NCBI GenBank assembly: GCA_965248735.1
Contig: OZ252146.1
Span: forward strand, 558,001 to 622,000
DNA from: Aldehydirespirator sp965248735
Lineage (GTDB): Bacteria; Actinomycetota; Acidimicrobiia; Acidimicrobiales; Aldehydirespiratoraceae
DNA: 64,000 nucleotides
Direction of reading: 5' to 3'
Program-made: the position numbers and the translations under genes
The notes under the pieces: model-generated
What the model was told of the DNA's origin: nothing
Seen by the model: the letters and a program-made list of their open reading frames with translations, nothing else
Databases searched by the model: none
Shown here: in pieces, positions 35,922-42,817 of the stretch
How positions within the stretch are numbered: the first letter of the stretch is position 1
How the letters are laid out: the number at the start of each line of letters is the position of its first letter

Positions 35922-36074
35922 ATGGATGAAGCTCCTAAGTTGCGTCCTGGTACCGTTCCGCTCATTGGAGAGGCGCGGAGACAATTCGGCTGGCTGCTCA
36001 GCGATCTGTTGAGTCGCGAGGAGCATGCCGCGTTCGTAGAGTCGCTCGCCGACCATCCTGAACTCGGCACCTAG
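35922..36074 (+). CDS. Small hypothetical protein (50 residues)
   Basis: MDEAPKLRPGTVPLIGEARR, then a helical stretch (FGWLLSDLLSREEHAAFVES) ending at TAG 36074, which overlaps the stop of the minus-strand CoA ligase gene by 4 bp. Codon use is ordinary. It continues the run of tiny genes; support is weak. Confidence 0.35.
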   Translation: MDEAPKLRPGTVPLIGEARRQFGWLLSDLLSREEHAAFVESLADHPELGT

Positions 36075-37648
36075 GCGAGGTTCTCGGTAGTGAGGTCTTG
36101 GACGCCTGCGCCCTCGGTGTGGCGGAGTTGGTGTTTGTTCACTTTGTGGGTGGGGCCTTTGGGGAGTTCTTCGAGGATCTCCAGGTAGCGGGGCTGGCAG
36201 AAATCGGGGAGGGTGGCCCGGCAGTGGCTTTGCAGGGCGGCCGGGTCGATGGTTTGGCCGGGCTCGGCTACCACCACCAGCTTGACGTCCTCCTCGCCGA
36301 GCTCTGAGGGCACTCCCACCGCGGCGCACTCTGCGATCCCGTCGAGGGTGCAGACCGCTCGCTCGACCTCGGTGGAGGAGATCATCTCGCCCCGGCGCCG
36401 GATGGCGTCGGCGGCCCGGTCGACCCAGCGGATGTAGCCGTCGGCCTCGATGGTGGCCAGATCGCCGGTGTGGAACCACAGGTTGCGGAACGCGGCCAGC
36501 GTGGCCTCGGGCTGGCAGTGGTACCCGGTCATCATCACGCCGGGCACGCGGGGTCTTACCACCAACTCGCCGACGGTACCGGGGGGCACCTCGTTGTCGT
36601 CGGCGTCCACCACCGCGGCCTCGTACTGGGGCACAGGCCGACCTGAGGCCCGGTAGCGCATCGGGTCGTCGGGGCCGGTGGTGGAGAAGTGCCCGGTCTC
36701 GGTCATGGCGAACCCGGTCACCAGCCGCAGCCCGAACCGCTCCTCGAAATCGGTCCGACGGTCCATGGGTATTCCTGCCGCGCCGTGCATCATGCGCACG
36801 TTATGGTCGCGGTCTGCGGGGCCGGGCTCCTGGCGCAGCAGGATGGACGACACCGCCCCGACCACGCCCACCTCGGTGGCCCCCGAGCGGCGCACCTGGT
36901 CCCAGAACGTGCTGGCCGAGAAGCGCGGCACCAGAGCGGCTCGTCCGTCCACCACCAGCGCGGTGCCCAGCGTCGAGAACCGGGCGTTGACGTGGTACAG
37001 GGGCAGGGCCGAGAACAGCACGTCGTCGGCAGTGAGCCCCCACTGCTCGATCTTGATCCGGGCCTGCTCGATACCGAACGCCTGGGGTAGCACCACTCCC
37101 TTGGCCGGACCGGTGGTTCCCGAGGTGTAGATGATGTTCATGGGATCGCCGGACCTCGGTGACCTAAACGGTGGCGGCTCGCTGCCCGAGCGCCGGAGTT
37201 CGTCGTAGTCGACGAGCCTCACGCCTTCCGGGGCCTGTCCCCCGCCGCGTAGCACCACCGTCTGCACGCCCGGCGCGGACGGCAGCTGCTCGGCGACCCG
37301 GTCGGTCAGCGAGCCGTCGACGATCAGCAACTCCGCGCCGGAATGATCCAGCACATGCGCCAATTGCTGGCCCCGCAGCCCGGCGTTGACCGGGCACTCC
37401 ACCGCGCCCAGCCGCAGCAGGGCCAGCATGGTCACCACCGCCTCGGGACGGTTGGGCGACATGTGGCCGACCACCGCGCCCGCCTCGACGCCGGCCGCAG
37501 CCAGCCCGCCGGCCAGAGCTTCGGCCGCCTCAATCAGCTCAGCCCAAGTCGAGAGGCTGCCGTTGAAGTCGAGGACAACCCGATCGGGATGCTCATCGAC
37601 GCGATACGTGCACAGCGACCACAGATCCGAGTACCCCGTGCCGGTCAC
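36071..37648 (-). CDS. AMP-binding acyl/aryl-CoA synthetase
   Basis: 525 residues from GTG 37648 (VTGTGYSDLWSL). Adenylate-forming enzyme: P-loop-like IIYTSGTTGPAKGV (about 155-168), GFAMTETGH, WFHTGDLATIEADGYI, RGEMISSTEVE and the C-terminal Lys region PTHKVNKHQL. It makes a CoA thioester from a carboxylate and ATP. It ends the minus-strand carboxylase-thiolase operon, so a keto acid formed by carboxylation is a sensible substrate. The open frame extends 76 codons upstream through two palindromic repeats; those residues are not part of the fold. Confidence 0.85.
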   Translation of the reverse strand: MTGTGYSDLWSLCTYRVDEHPDRVVLDFNGSLSTWAELIEAAEALAGGLAAAGVEAGAVVGHMSPNRPEAVVTMLALLRLGAVECPVNAGLRGQQLAHVLDHSGAELLIVDGSLTDRVAEQLPSAPGVQTVVLRGGGQAPEGVRLVDYDELRRSGSEPPPFRSPRSGDPMNIIYTSGTTGPAKGVVLPQAFGIEQARIKIEQWGLTADDVLFSALPLYHVNARFSTLGTALVVDGRAALVPRFSASTFWDQVRRSGATEVGVVGAVSSILLRQEPGPADRDHNVRMMHGAAGIPMDRRTDFEERFGLRLVTGFAMTETGHFSTTGPDDPMRYRASGRPVPQYEAAVVDADDNEVPPGTVGELVVRPRVPGVMMTGYHCQPEATLAAFRNLWFHTGDLATIEADGYIRWVDRAADAIRRRGEMISSTEVERAVCTLDGIAECAAVGVPSELGEEDVKLVVVAEPGQTIDPAALQSHCRATLPDFCQPRYLEILEELPKGPTHKVNKHQLRHTEGAGVQDLTTENLA

Positions 37649-37710
37649 GATGCTGGGACTTCGCCAAGGGTCGACCGAGTTGCGAGCAGCAAACCAGGAG
37701 CAGCGAACCC

Positions 37711-37761
37711 GGAACTGGCAGCGTCCTGCCCCCCATTGGGCATCGAACGCTGCCAATTCGG
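37711..37761. repeat. Palindromic element family A, copy 1
   Basis: GAACTGGCAGCGT and ACGCTGCCAATTC form a long stem with one mismatch, and TGCCC/GGGCA continues it inside. Lies in the 5' region of the CoA ligase gene. Confidence 0.85.
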
Positions 37762-37784
37762 CACCAGGCCAAGGCCTCGCACGA

Positions 37785-37834
37785 GAACTGGCAGCGTCTT
37801 GCCACCTGTAGGGCACAGAACGCTGCCAATTCGG
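37785..37834. repeat. Palindromic element family A, copy 2
   Basis: Same orientation as copy 1, 74 bp away: GAACTGGCAGCGTCTTGCC, loop, then CGCTGCCAATTCGG. The stems are conserved, the loops differ. Confidence 0.85.
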
Positions 37835-37922
37835 CGGTGAACTGTCGGCCCGCAGCGGAATCGGCCCGGCTTGCACCCCGGGTGTTGCCGCTCAACAAGG
37901 AGGGTGAGCTCGCAAGTGCCGG

Positions 37923-38336
37923 TCATGCGTATACCACCTGGAACATGGGCAGGGTCACGCCCTCGGGCCGGTCTTGGAACACGACTTCGACCCGGTCGCC
38001 GATAGCTAAGCTGGCAATGTCGGGCCCGACGATGTTGGCCAGCAGGCGAGGACCCTCGTCCAGCTCGACCACGGCGACCACGTAGGGCACGTCTTCGGCC
38101 CAGGTGTCGTCATAGAAGGCCACGTGGACCTCGGTGAAGGACCAGACCGATCCCCCACCGCTCATCTGCTGCCAGGACAGCTCGCCGCTCCAGCAGCCGG
38201 GGCAGAACCGCCGGGCTGGGAAGAACACCAGCCCGCAGTCATCGCAGCGCGGCAGCATCAGCTCGTGGCGGCTCGCAGCCTCCCAATACGGCGCGCTCGC
38301 GGCGTCGTTCGCGTCGGGACGGGGCTTGCCGGTCAT
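37923..38336 (-). CDS. Zn-ribbon/OB-fold protein (DUF35), thiolase partner
   Basis: 137 residues from ATG 38336. N-terminal rubredoxin-like zinc ribbon (CDDCGLVFFPARRFCPGC, about 27-44) and C-terminal OB-fold (SFTEVHVAFYDDTWAEDVPY). Such proteins bind acyl-CoA and pair with thiolase-like enzymes, here the gene directly upstream. The start lies in a 65-bp tandem repeat that copies the original thiolase stop/DUF35 start junction; only this ATG is in frame with a normal N-terminus. Confidence 0.88.
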   Translation of the reverse strand: MTGKPRPDANDAASAPYWEAASRHELMLPRCDDCGLVFFPARRFCPGCWSGELSWQQMSGGGSVWSFTEVHVAFYDDTWAEDVPYVVAVVELDEGPRLLANIVGPDIASLAIGDRVEVVFQDRPEGVTLPMFQVVYA

Positions 38337-38479
38337 GCGCCCCGCCCCAGCACCGGCTCGCTTGCGACCGTGCGCGTCGGCCACCCATGCGGGCCGGTCA
38401 TGCGCCCCGCCCCAGCACCGGCTCGCTTGCGACCGTGCGCGTCGGCCACCCATGCGGGCCGGTCATGCGCCCCGCCCCA
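38328..38479. repeat. 65-bp tandem repeat at thiolase/DUF35 junction
   Basis: Copies start at 38328, 38393 and 38458 (last one partial). The unit includes GGTCATGCGCC, i.e. an ATGA stop/start overlap on the minus strand, at 38333, 38398 and 38463. 65 is not a multiple of 3, so the duplicated junctions are in different frames and the coupling has been pulled apart by 130 bp. Confidence 0.95.
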
Positions 38480-39638
38480 GGACCATGGTGGAGAACGTGG
38501 AGAACACCCCGCCGTTGCCGTGCGCCACCACCACCTCGGCGCCGTCAACCTGGCGGCGTCCGGCCGATCCCTGCAGTTGGCGGACGGCGTCGAGGAGATG
38601 GAACACCCCGCCCGCATGGCCGTGCGACAGCATCCCGCCGTGCAGGTTCACCGGGCAGTCCGAGCCCAGCGCGAGCGCCCCCGACCCCGCGTACGGGCCG
38701 CCCTCGCCCTCGCCGCACAGGCCCAGCGCCTCCACCCCGGCCACCACGCTGAATGTGCAGGCGTCATGGATGTACACCGCGTCGGCGTCGGCGACGGTCA
38801 GTCCGGCCCGCTCGAAGGCCCGGGCCGCGGCCACCGGCCCACCGAGATCCTGCAAGTCGGGAGCCTGCGACGGGATGTGATGGGTGGCCGCCGCGCCGTA
38901 GCCGAGCACCCGCGCGTACCGCACACCCAGGCTGCGGGCCCGATCGATCGACGTCACCACGAAAGCCCCGCCCGCGTCGGATATCAGCGAGCAGTCGAAC
39001 CGGCGCAGCGGCGACGAGATCATGGGCGACGCCTGATGGTCGGCCAGAGTGATCGGGTCGCGCTTGTGAGCGTTGTCGTTGAGCGAGGCGTGATAGCGCG
39101 ACGCCACCGCCACCGCGCCGAGCTGCTCGCTGGTGGTTCCGTACAGGTGCATGTGGCGCTGGGCGAACAGGGCGTAGCCGCTGATCATCGCGATCTGGCC
39201 GTAGGGGGCCTCGAAGTCCTCCCCGCCGGTGAGGGTGCCCGGCGCCCGGCCCCGGCCGGAGCGGCGGATCGAGATGCCGTTCTCGCCGTAGGTGCACAGC
39301 GCGGCGGTGCACATGCCGGCGTCGATGGCCGCGGCCACGTTGAGCAGCGCGGCGTGATGGGTGCCGGGACCGCCCACGTCGGTGACTACCGCCAGCTCGG
39401 GCCGCAGCCCCAGGTGCTCGGCCACCCGGGCCGCGTGCAGCATCATCGCCTGGGAGTAGCCCGAGAACGAGAACACCGCGTCGATGTCGTCCTTGGCCAG
39501 CCCCGCGGCGGCCACCGCGGCCACCGCGGCCTCGGCCTGGAGGCTGATGGCGCTGCGGCCGGGCAGCTTGCCGATGGCGGTCTCGGCCACACCAACGATG
39601 GCGATGCCGTCCAGCACGCTCACCGCTACCGCTCCCAC
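38463..39638 (-). CDS. Thiolase-like acetyl-CoA acetyltransferase (SCP-x type)
   Basis: 391 residues. Thiolase fold with GTHHAALLNVAAAIDAG, DPITLADHQASPMISSPLRR, and the C-terminal GGMLSHGHAGGVFHLLDAV loop holding a catalytic His. These thiolases work with a DUF35 partner, present downstream, and cleave or form beta-ketoacyl-CoA. In this operon it could cleave the CoA thioester made by the ligase. The stop lies in the 65-bp tandem repeat. Confidence 0.87.
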   Translation of the reverse strand: MGAVAVSVLDGIAIVGVAETAIGKLPGRSAISLQAEAAVAAVAAAGLAKDDIDAVFSFSGYSQAMMLHAARVAEHLGLRPELAVVTDVGGPGTHHAALLNVAAAIDAGMCTAALCTYGENGISIRRSGRGRAPGTLTGGEDFEAPYGQIAMISGYALFAQRHMHLYGTTSEQLGAVAVASRYHASLNDNAHKRDPITLADHQASPMISSPLRRFDCSLISDAGGAFVVTSIDRARSLGVRYARVLGYGAAATHHIPSQAPDLQDLGGPVAAARAFERAGLTVADADAVYIHDACTFSVVAGVEALGLCGEGEGGPYAGSGALALGSDCPVNLHGGMLSHGHAGGVFHLLDAVRQLQGSAGRRQVDGAEVVVAHGNGGVFSTFSTMVLGRGA

Positions 39639-39681
39639 CAGGCACAGCCGGCAGCGACACGGTCTATCCGGCGACGAGTGC

Positions 39682-41847
39682 TCATGACCGCTCCCACAGC
39701 AGGCCGTCGGCCCCGACGCGCCGGCAGGCCCAGCCGGGTGGAACGGCGTGCACGGCTCCCAGGCAACCGATGAGGACGGGACCGGCCATCACGCCGCCAT
39801 CATCGAGAGAGTCAAAGTCAGCCATTGCCGTCGCAAGTGTCCCGCCGGCCCACTGGACGTCACGCTCCGCGCCCGTCGGCGACAATGGCCCCGATGGACG
39901 GCCGCCCACGGAACTGGCCGCGTCCTGCCGCCCGCGGGGCCCAAGTGGCCGCTGACTTGGGGTAAGCGAATGAGCGGTTGCCGATGGCCAACCCGGACGT
40001 CGCACAGCACGGGAGCGAATGCCCCACTCCGTCACGACCTCGACCCGGACGATCGGCGGATCGACGTCACGTCGTCCAAGGTGGCGGCGACCGCGCCGGC
40101 GTCCTTCGGATGCTTCGATCTCGCTCAACACGGCTGCGGCCGGATCCGAGCCGTCGCCCAACAGAGCAGATCGGACGTGCCCCAGGGCATCGCGGAGGTT
40201 CACGCTTAGACGGCGGTAGTCCTCATCGAGCATCGGATAGGTGGCCATTCGCCCCAAGGCATCGCGGAGGTTCACGCTGTAGTGGGCCTCGTCGGCCGGC
40301 AAGTGCTCGGCGTCAAGGTCGAGTCGGGCCCGAGCCACCAGCCGTCGCACCACTTCGGCAAGATCTTCGTCGGGCTCGACCGCGGACTGGTAGCGCTGCT
40401 GTATCGCGGCTTCAGCCACGCCGCGGGCACTGAAGACTCCGCCCGCCGCGAACGATCGGACCCGGCCTACGCCGGCCAACTCCGCCACCGGTGCAGCATG
40501 CAGCCCGCCGGCCCCGCCGAACGCGTAGAGAGTGACCTCGGCGGGATCGATCCCCGCGCCGGACAGCACCTCCCCGAGAGCCGCCGCCGCCTTCGCGTGG
40601 GCGGCCGCGTGCACGAGCCGTGACGCGGCCGCGGGATCGCCGTCAGCCAGCGGGGCCAGCGCGGCCGCGGCCTGCCCCGCGTCCAGGACGATGTCGCCTG
40701 GGAGCGCTTGCCCGTCGCCGAGCAGTCCCGCTACTACGTCGGCGTCGGTGAGGGTCGGCTCGGCACCGCCCAGGCCGAACGCCGCCGGCCCCGGTACCGC
40801 CCCGGCGCTGGCCGGCCCCACCGTCACCGCCCCCGAACTGTCGGCGGACGCTATGGATGATCCGCCCAGGCCGACCGACGTGATGCCGGGCACGGGCAGC
40901 CGCACCCGGACGCCGCGGATCTCGGGGGCTTCGTCCATCTCGTAGGCCCCGTCGCGCACCAGCCCCAGGTCGAGGGTGGTGCCTCCCATGTCGAAGCCGA
41001 CCACCGCGGCGTCGCCGTGGCGGCGGGCCTCGGCCGCGGCCAGCCCCAGCCCGGCAGCCGGACCCGAGCTGTAGGTGCTGATGGCGGTGGTGCGCGCCAT
41101 CCGGCTGCAGGCGCCGTCAGAGCGGGCCGCCAGCAGCGGCACCGTCAGCCCGGCCTGCTGGAGGATGCCCTCCGTGCGATACAGCAGCTTGGCCATCGGC
41201 CGGCTCAGGTAGGCGTTGAGAACGGCCGTGTTGGTGCGCAGCCCGTCGTCTTCGACGTCGGCCGTCTCCCATCCCAGCGTCAGCGGCATCGACCGCAGAT
41301 AGTGGACGGGGTACCGGTCCCGCACCAGTGCCCGCAGGCCCATCTCGGCGTCCCGGTGCGACCCCCGCAGGCTCACCACGGTCTGGCGAACGCCCTGCTG
41401 TACCAAGTCGCGGCACAGTCCCAGCACCTGCTCGGCGGCCGCGTCCGGATCGACCCCCACCACATGGTCGGCTCGTACGAAGACCCCGACGGCGGGGGCG
41501 GGCTCGCTCGGTCCGTACAGAGTCTTCTCGGCCCCAGCCTCGACCATCAGCCCGACCGGGTCGCCGGTGCCGGTGACAACGGCGTTGGTGCCGATGGTGG
41601 TGGCCAAGCGGAACAACCCGACTTCGGGCAGGAAGTCATCGAGGGGGACTCCGAAAGCCTCCGCGCCCTCGGCCAGGCACGCCATCACCGAGCGGGTCAG
41701 GTCGAAGTGGGTGGTGGGGACCTTGGCGGCCACGGTCCGCTCGCCGTCGGAGAAGTACCCGTCGGTGAACGTGCCCCCCATGTCGATGCCCACCGAGTAG
41801 CTCACCCCAGGCCGCCCGGGCGTATCTGGGCGCGCCACCGAGACCAC
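39682..41847 (-). CDS. hyuA: Hydantoinase A/ketone carboxylase HyuA-type subunit, with palindrome insertion
   Basis: 721 residues. Actin-like ATPase fold of the HyuA/acetone carboxylase alpha family: GIDMGGTFTDGYF near the N-terminus, FDMGGTTLDLGLV, SVGLGGSSIA, FGGAGGLHAAPVAELAG. It would phosphorylate or activate a ketone or lactam at the expense of ATP. Near the C-terminus, residues around QRPLGPRGRQDAASSVGG are encoded by a family-A palindromic repeat, between sections that fit the family (VEVVTEWG and MAGPVLIG). SVNLRDALG is also duplicated 24 residues apart (40190-40280). Whether the protein tolerates these insertions is unknown. Second HyuA of the operon. Confidence 0.85.
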   Translation of the reverse strand: MVSVARPDTPGRPGVSYSVGIDMGGTFTDGYFSDGERTVAAKVPTTHFDLTRSVMACLAEGAEAFGVPLDDFLPEVGLFRLATTIGTNAVVTGTGDPVGLMVEAGAEKTLYGPSEPAPAVGVFVRADHVVGVDPDAAAEQVLGLCRDLVQQGVRQTVVSLRGSHRDAEMGLRALVRDRYPVHYLRSMPLTLGWETADVEDDGLRTNTAVLNAYLSRPMAKLLYRTEGILQQAGLTVPLLAARSDGACSRMARTTAISTYSSGPAAGLGLAAAEARRHGDAAVVGFDMGGTTLDLGLVRDGAYEMDEAPEIRGVRVRLPVPGITSVGLGGSSIASADSSGAVTVGPASAGAVPGPAAFGLGGAEPTLTDADVVAGLLGDGQALPGDIVLDAGQAAAALAPLADGDPAAASRLVHAAAHAKAAAALGEVLSGAGIDPAEVTLYAFGGAGGLHAAPVAELAGVGRVRSFAAGGVFSARGVAEAAIQQRYQSAVEPDEDLAEVVRRLVARARLDLDAEHLPADEAHYSVNLRDALGRMATYPMLDEDYRRLSVNLRDALGHVRSALLGDGSDPAAAVLSEIEASEGRRRGRRHLGRRDVDPPIVRVEVVTEWGIRSRAVRRPGWPSATAHSLTPSQRPLGPRGRQDAASSVGGRPSGPLSPTGAERDVQWAGGTLATAMADFDSLDDGGVMAGPVLIGCLGAVHAVPPGWACRRVGADGLLWERS
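39911..39960. repeat. Palindromic element family A, copy 3, inside hyuA
   Basis: GAACTGGCCGCGTCCTGCC followed by GGGGCCCAAGTGGCCGCTGAC. Lower similarity to copies 1 and 2 (TGGCCGC replaces TGGCAGC on both arms, a compensated change). It is read in frame on the minus strand as part of the HyuA C-terminal region. Confidence 0.75.
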
Positions 41848-41941
41848 TTTCCCGTCACGGTGCGCCGAGTCATCGCTGATCCCAGCGTCTCGGTCGACGA
41901 GTCTCCTCCCACCGGAGATGTGGACGCAGGCCGCCAGACGG

Positions 41942-42817
41942 TCATGCCAGAACCTCGCGCCCCATCTCGCCGACGAGCACGGCCGCGGATCTCACCACTT
42001 CGGGCGCTACGTCCGGCTTCAACGGGCCGGTCACCACCTCGGTGGTCCGGCGGAGTTCGGCTCGCTGCGTCTCGACGTGTAGCGCCAGCGCCTCGGCCGA
42101 TTCGAAGGCGTCCGCGGGCACGAGTCGCAAGCCCTCCGAACATCCCGAGACAGAGGCCCACTTCCGATAGCCGAGCGCAACGGGCGAACGGATGGCGGTG
42201 CCGGTCGACACCAGCAGCAGATCGACGCGAAGATGCTCTGCCGCCCGAATGATCGGCTGGTGCGCCTCGATCGCGAGATCATCGTCGGAAGGGCTGACAT
42301 CACCGAAGTCTTCGACCACAGCTACCCGTGTGACGCCGCTGGCCGCCAGCGCGCCGACGCGGGCCGTGGCCAGATCCGAGGCGGCATCGACTGCGTCTTG
42401 TAGTGGCGCGCCCGACCGGACTCGGATACTCCATGTCAGCGGCCCCGAGACCAGTCCCACCACCGGAGGCGCCCCCGGCACCCGTGCCAGCCCAGCCGCA
42501 ACCGCGTCCTCATCGAAATCTGCACGGGTTTTGCTCCTATACGACGCAAAACTCTCCAGATTTCGGTCGGGGCCGGCCGTGGAGCATGCCGTTGGCGCCT
42601 CCGGCGAGCCAGGTCCCGGATCTGCTTGGTCGCCCAGTTCAGCCCGCAATGCGGCATTCTCGGCGTCGATGGGCCATGGGGCGCAGCAGTGGGCGAGCCC
42701 GAGCGCCCTAGTGCCCTCGTCCAGGCAACGCACCCGGCCGTCAAGGTCGTCGGGCCATTCGCGGCCCAGCGCCGCCGCGCACACCGGGCCCGGCACCAGA
42801 GCCGTCAAGCGGGTCAT
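41942..42817 (-). CDS. UroD/MetE-like barrel protein, fifth carboxylase-operon gene
   Basis: 291 residues. GLVSGPLTWSIRV, ASGVTRVAVVEDFGD and an N-terminal CCAPWP recall the uroporphyrinogen decarboxylase/methionine synthase barrel, though catalytic residues are not certain. Its ATG overlaps the HyuB stop (ATGA) and hyuA2 starts beyond its end, so it is an operon member. A family-B palindromic repeat is read in frame at residues about 84-101 (LESFASYRSKTRADF). Size (about 31 kDa) is near that of the fifth subunit of acetophenone carboxylase; homology to it is not shown. Confidence 0.6.
   Translation of the reverse strand: MTRLTALVPGPVCAAALGREWPDDLDGRVRCLDEGTRALGLAHCCAPWPIDAENAALRAELGDQADPGPGSPEAPTACSTAGPDRNLESFASYRSKTRADFDEDAVAAGLARVPGAPPVVGLVSGPLTWSIRVRSGAPLQDAVDAASDLATARVGALAASGVTRVAVVEDFGDVSPSDDDLAIEAHQPIIRAAEHLRVDLLLVSTGTAIRSPVALGYRKWASVSGCSEGLRLVPADAFESAEALALHVETQRAELRRTTEVVTGPLKPDVAPEVVRSAAVLVGEMGREVLA
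42514..42565. repeat. Palindromic element family B, copy 2, inside a gene
   Basis: Best-preserved stem: CGAAATCTG pairs with CAGATTTCG at the ends, and GGTTTTGC with GCAAAACT inside, around TCCTATACGAC. It is in frame in the minus-strand UroD/MetE-like gene. Confidence 0.88.

Noticed and set aside
37649..37876. N-terminal 76-codon extension of the CoA ligase
   Set aside because: It is encoded by two palindromic repeats and spacer, while the ligase fold starts at GTG 37648; kept as repeats instead.
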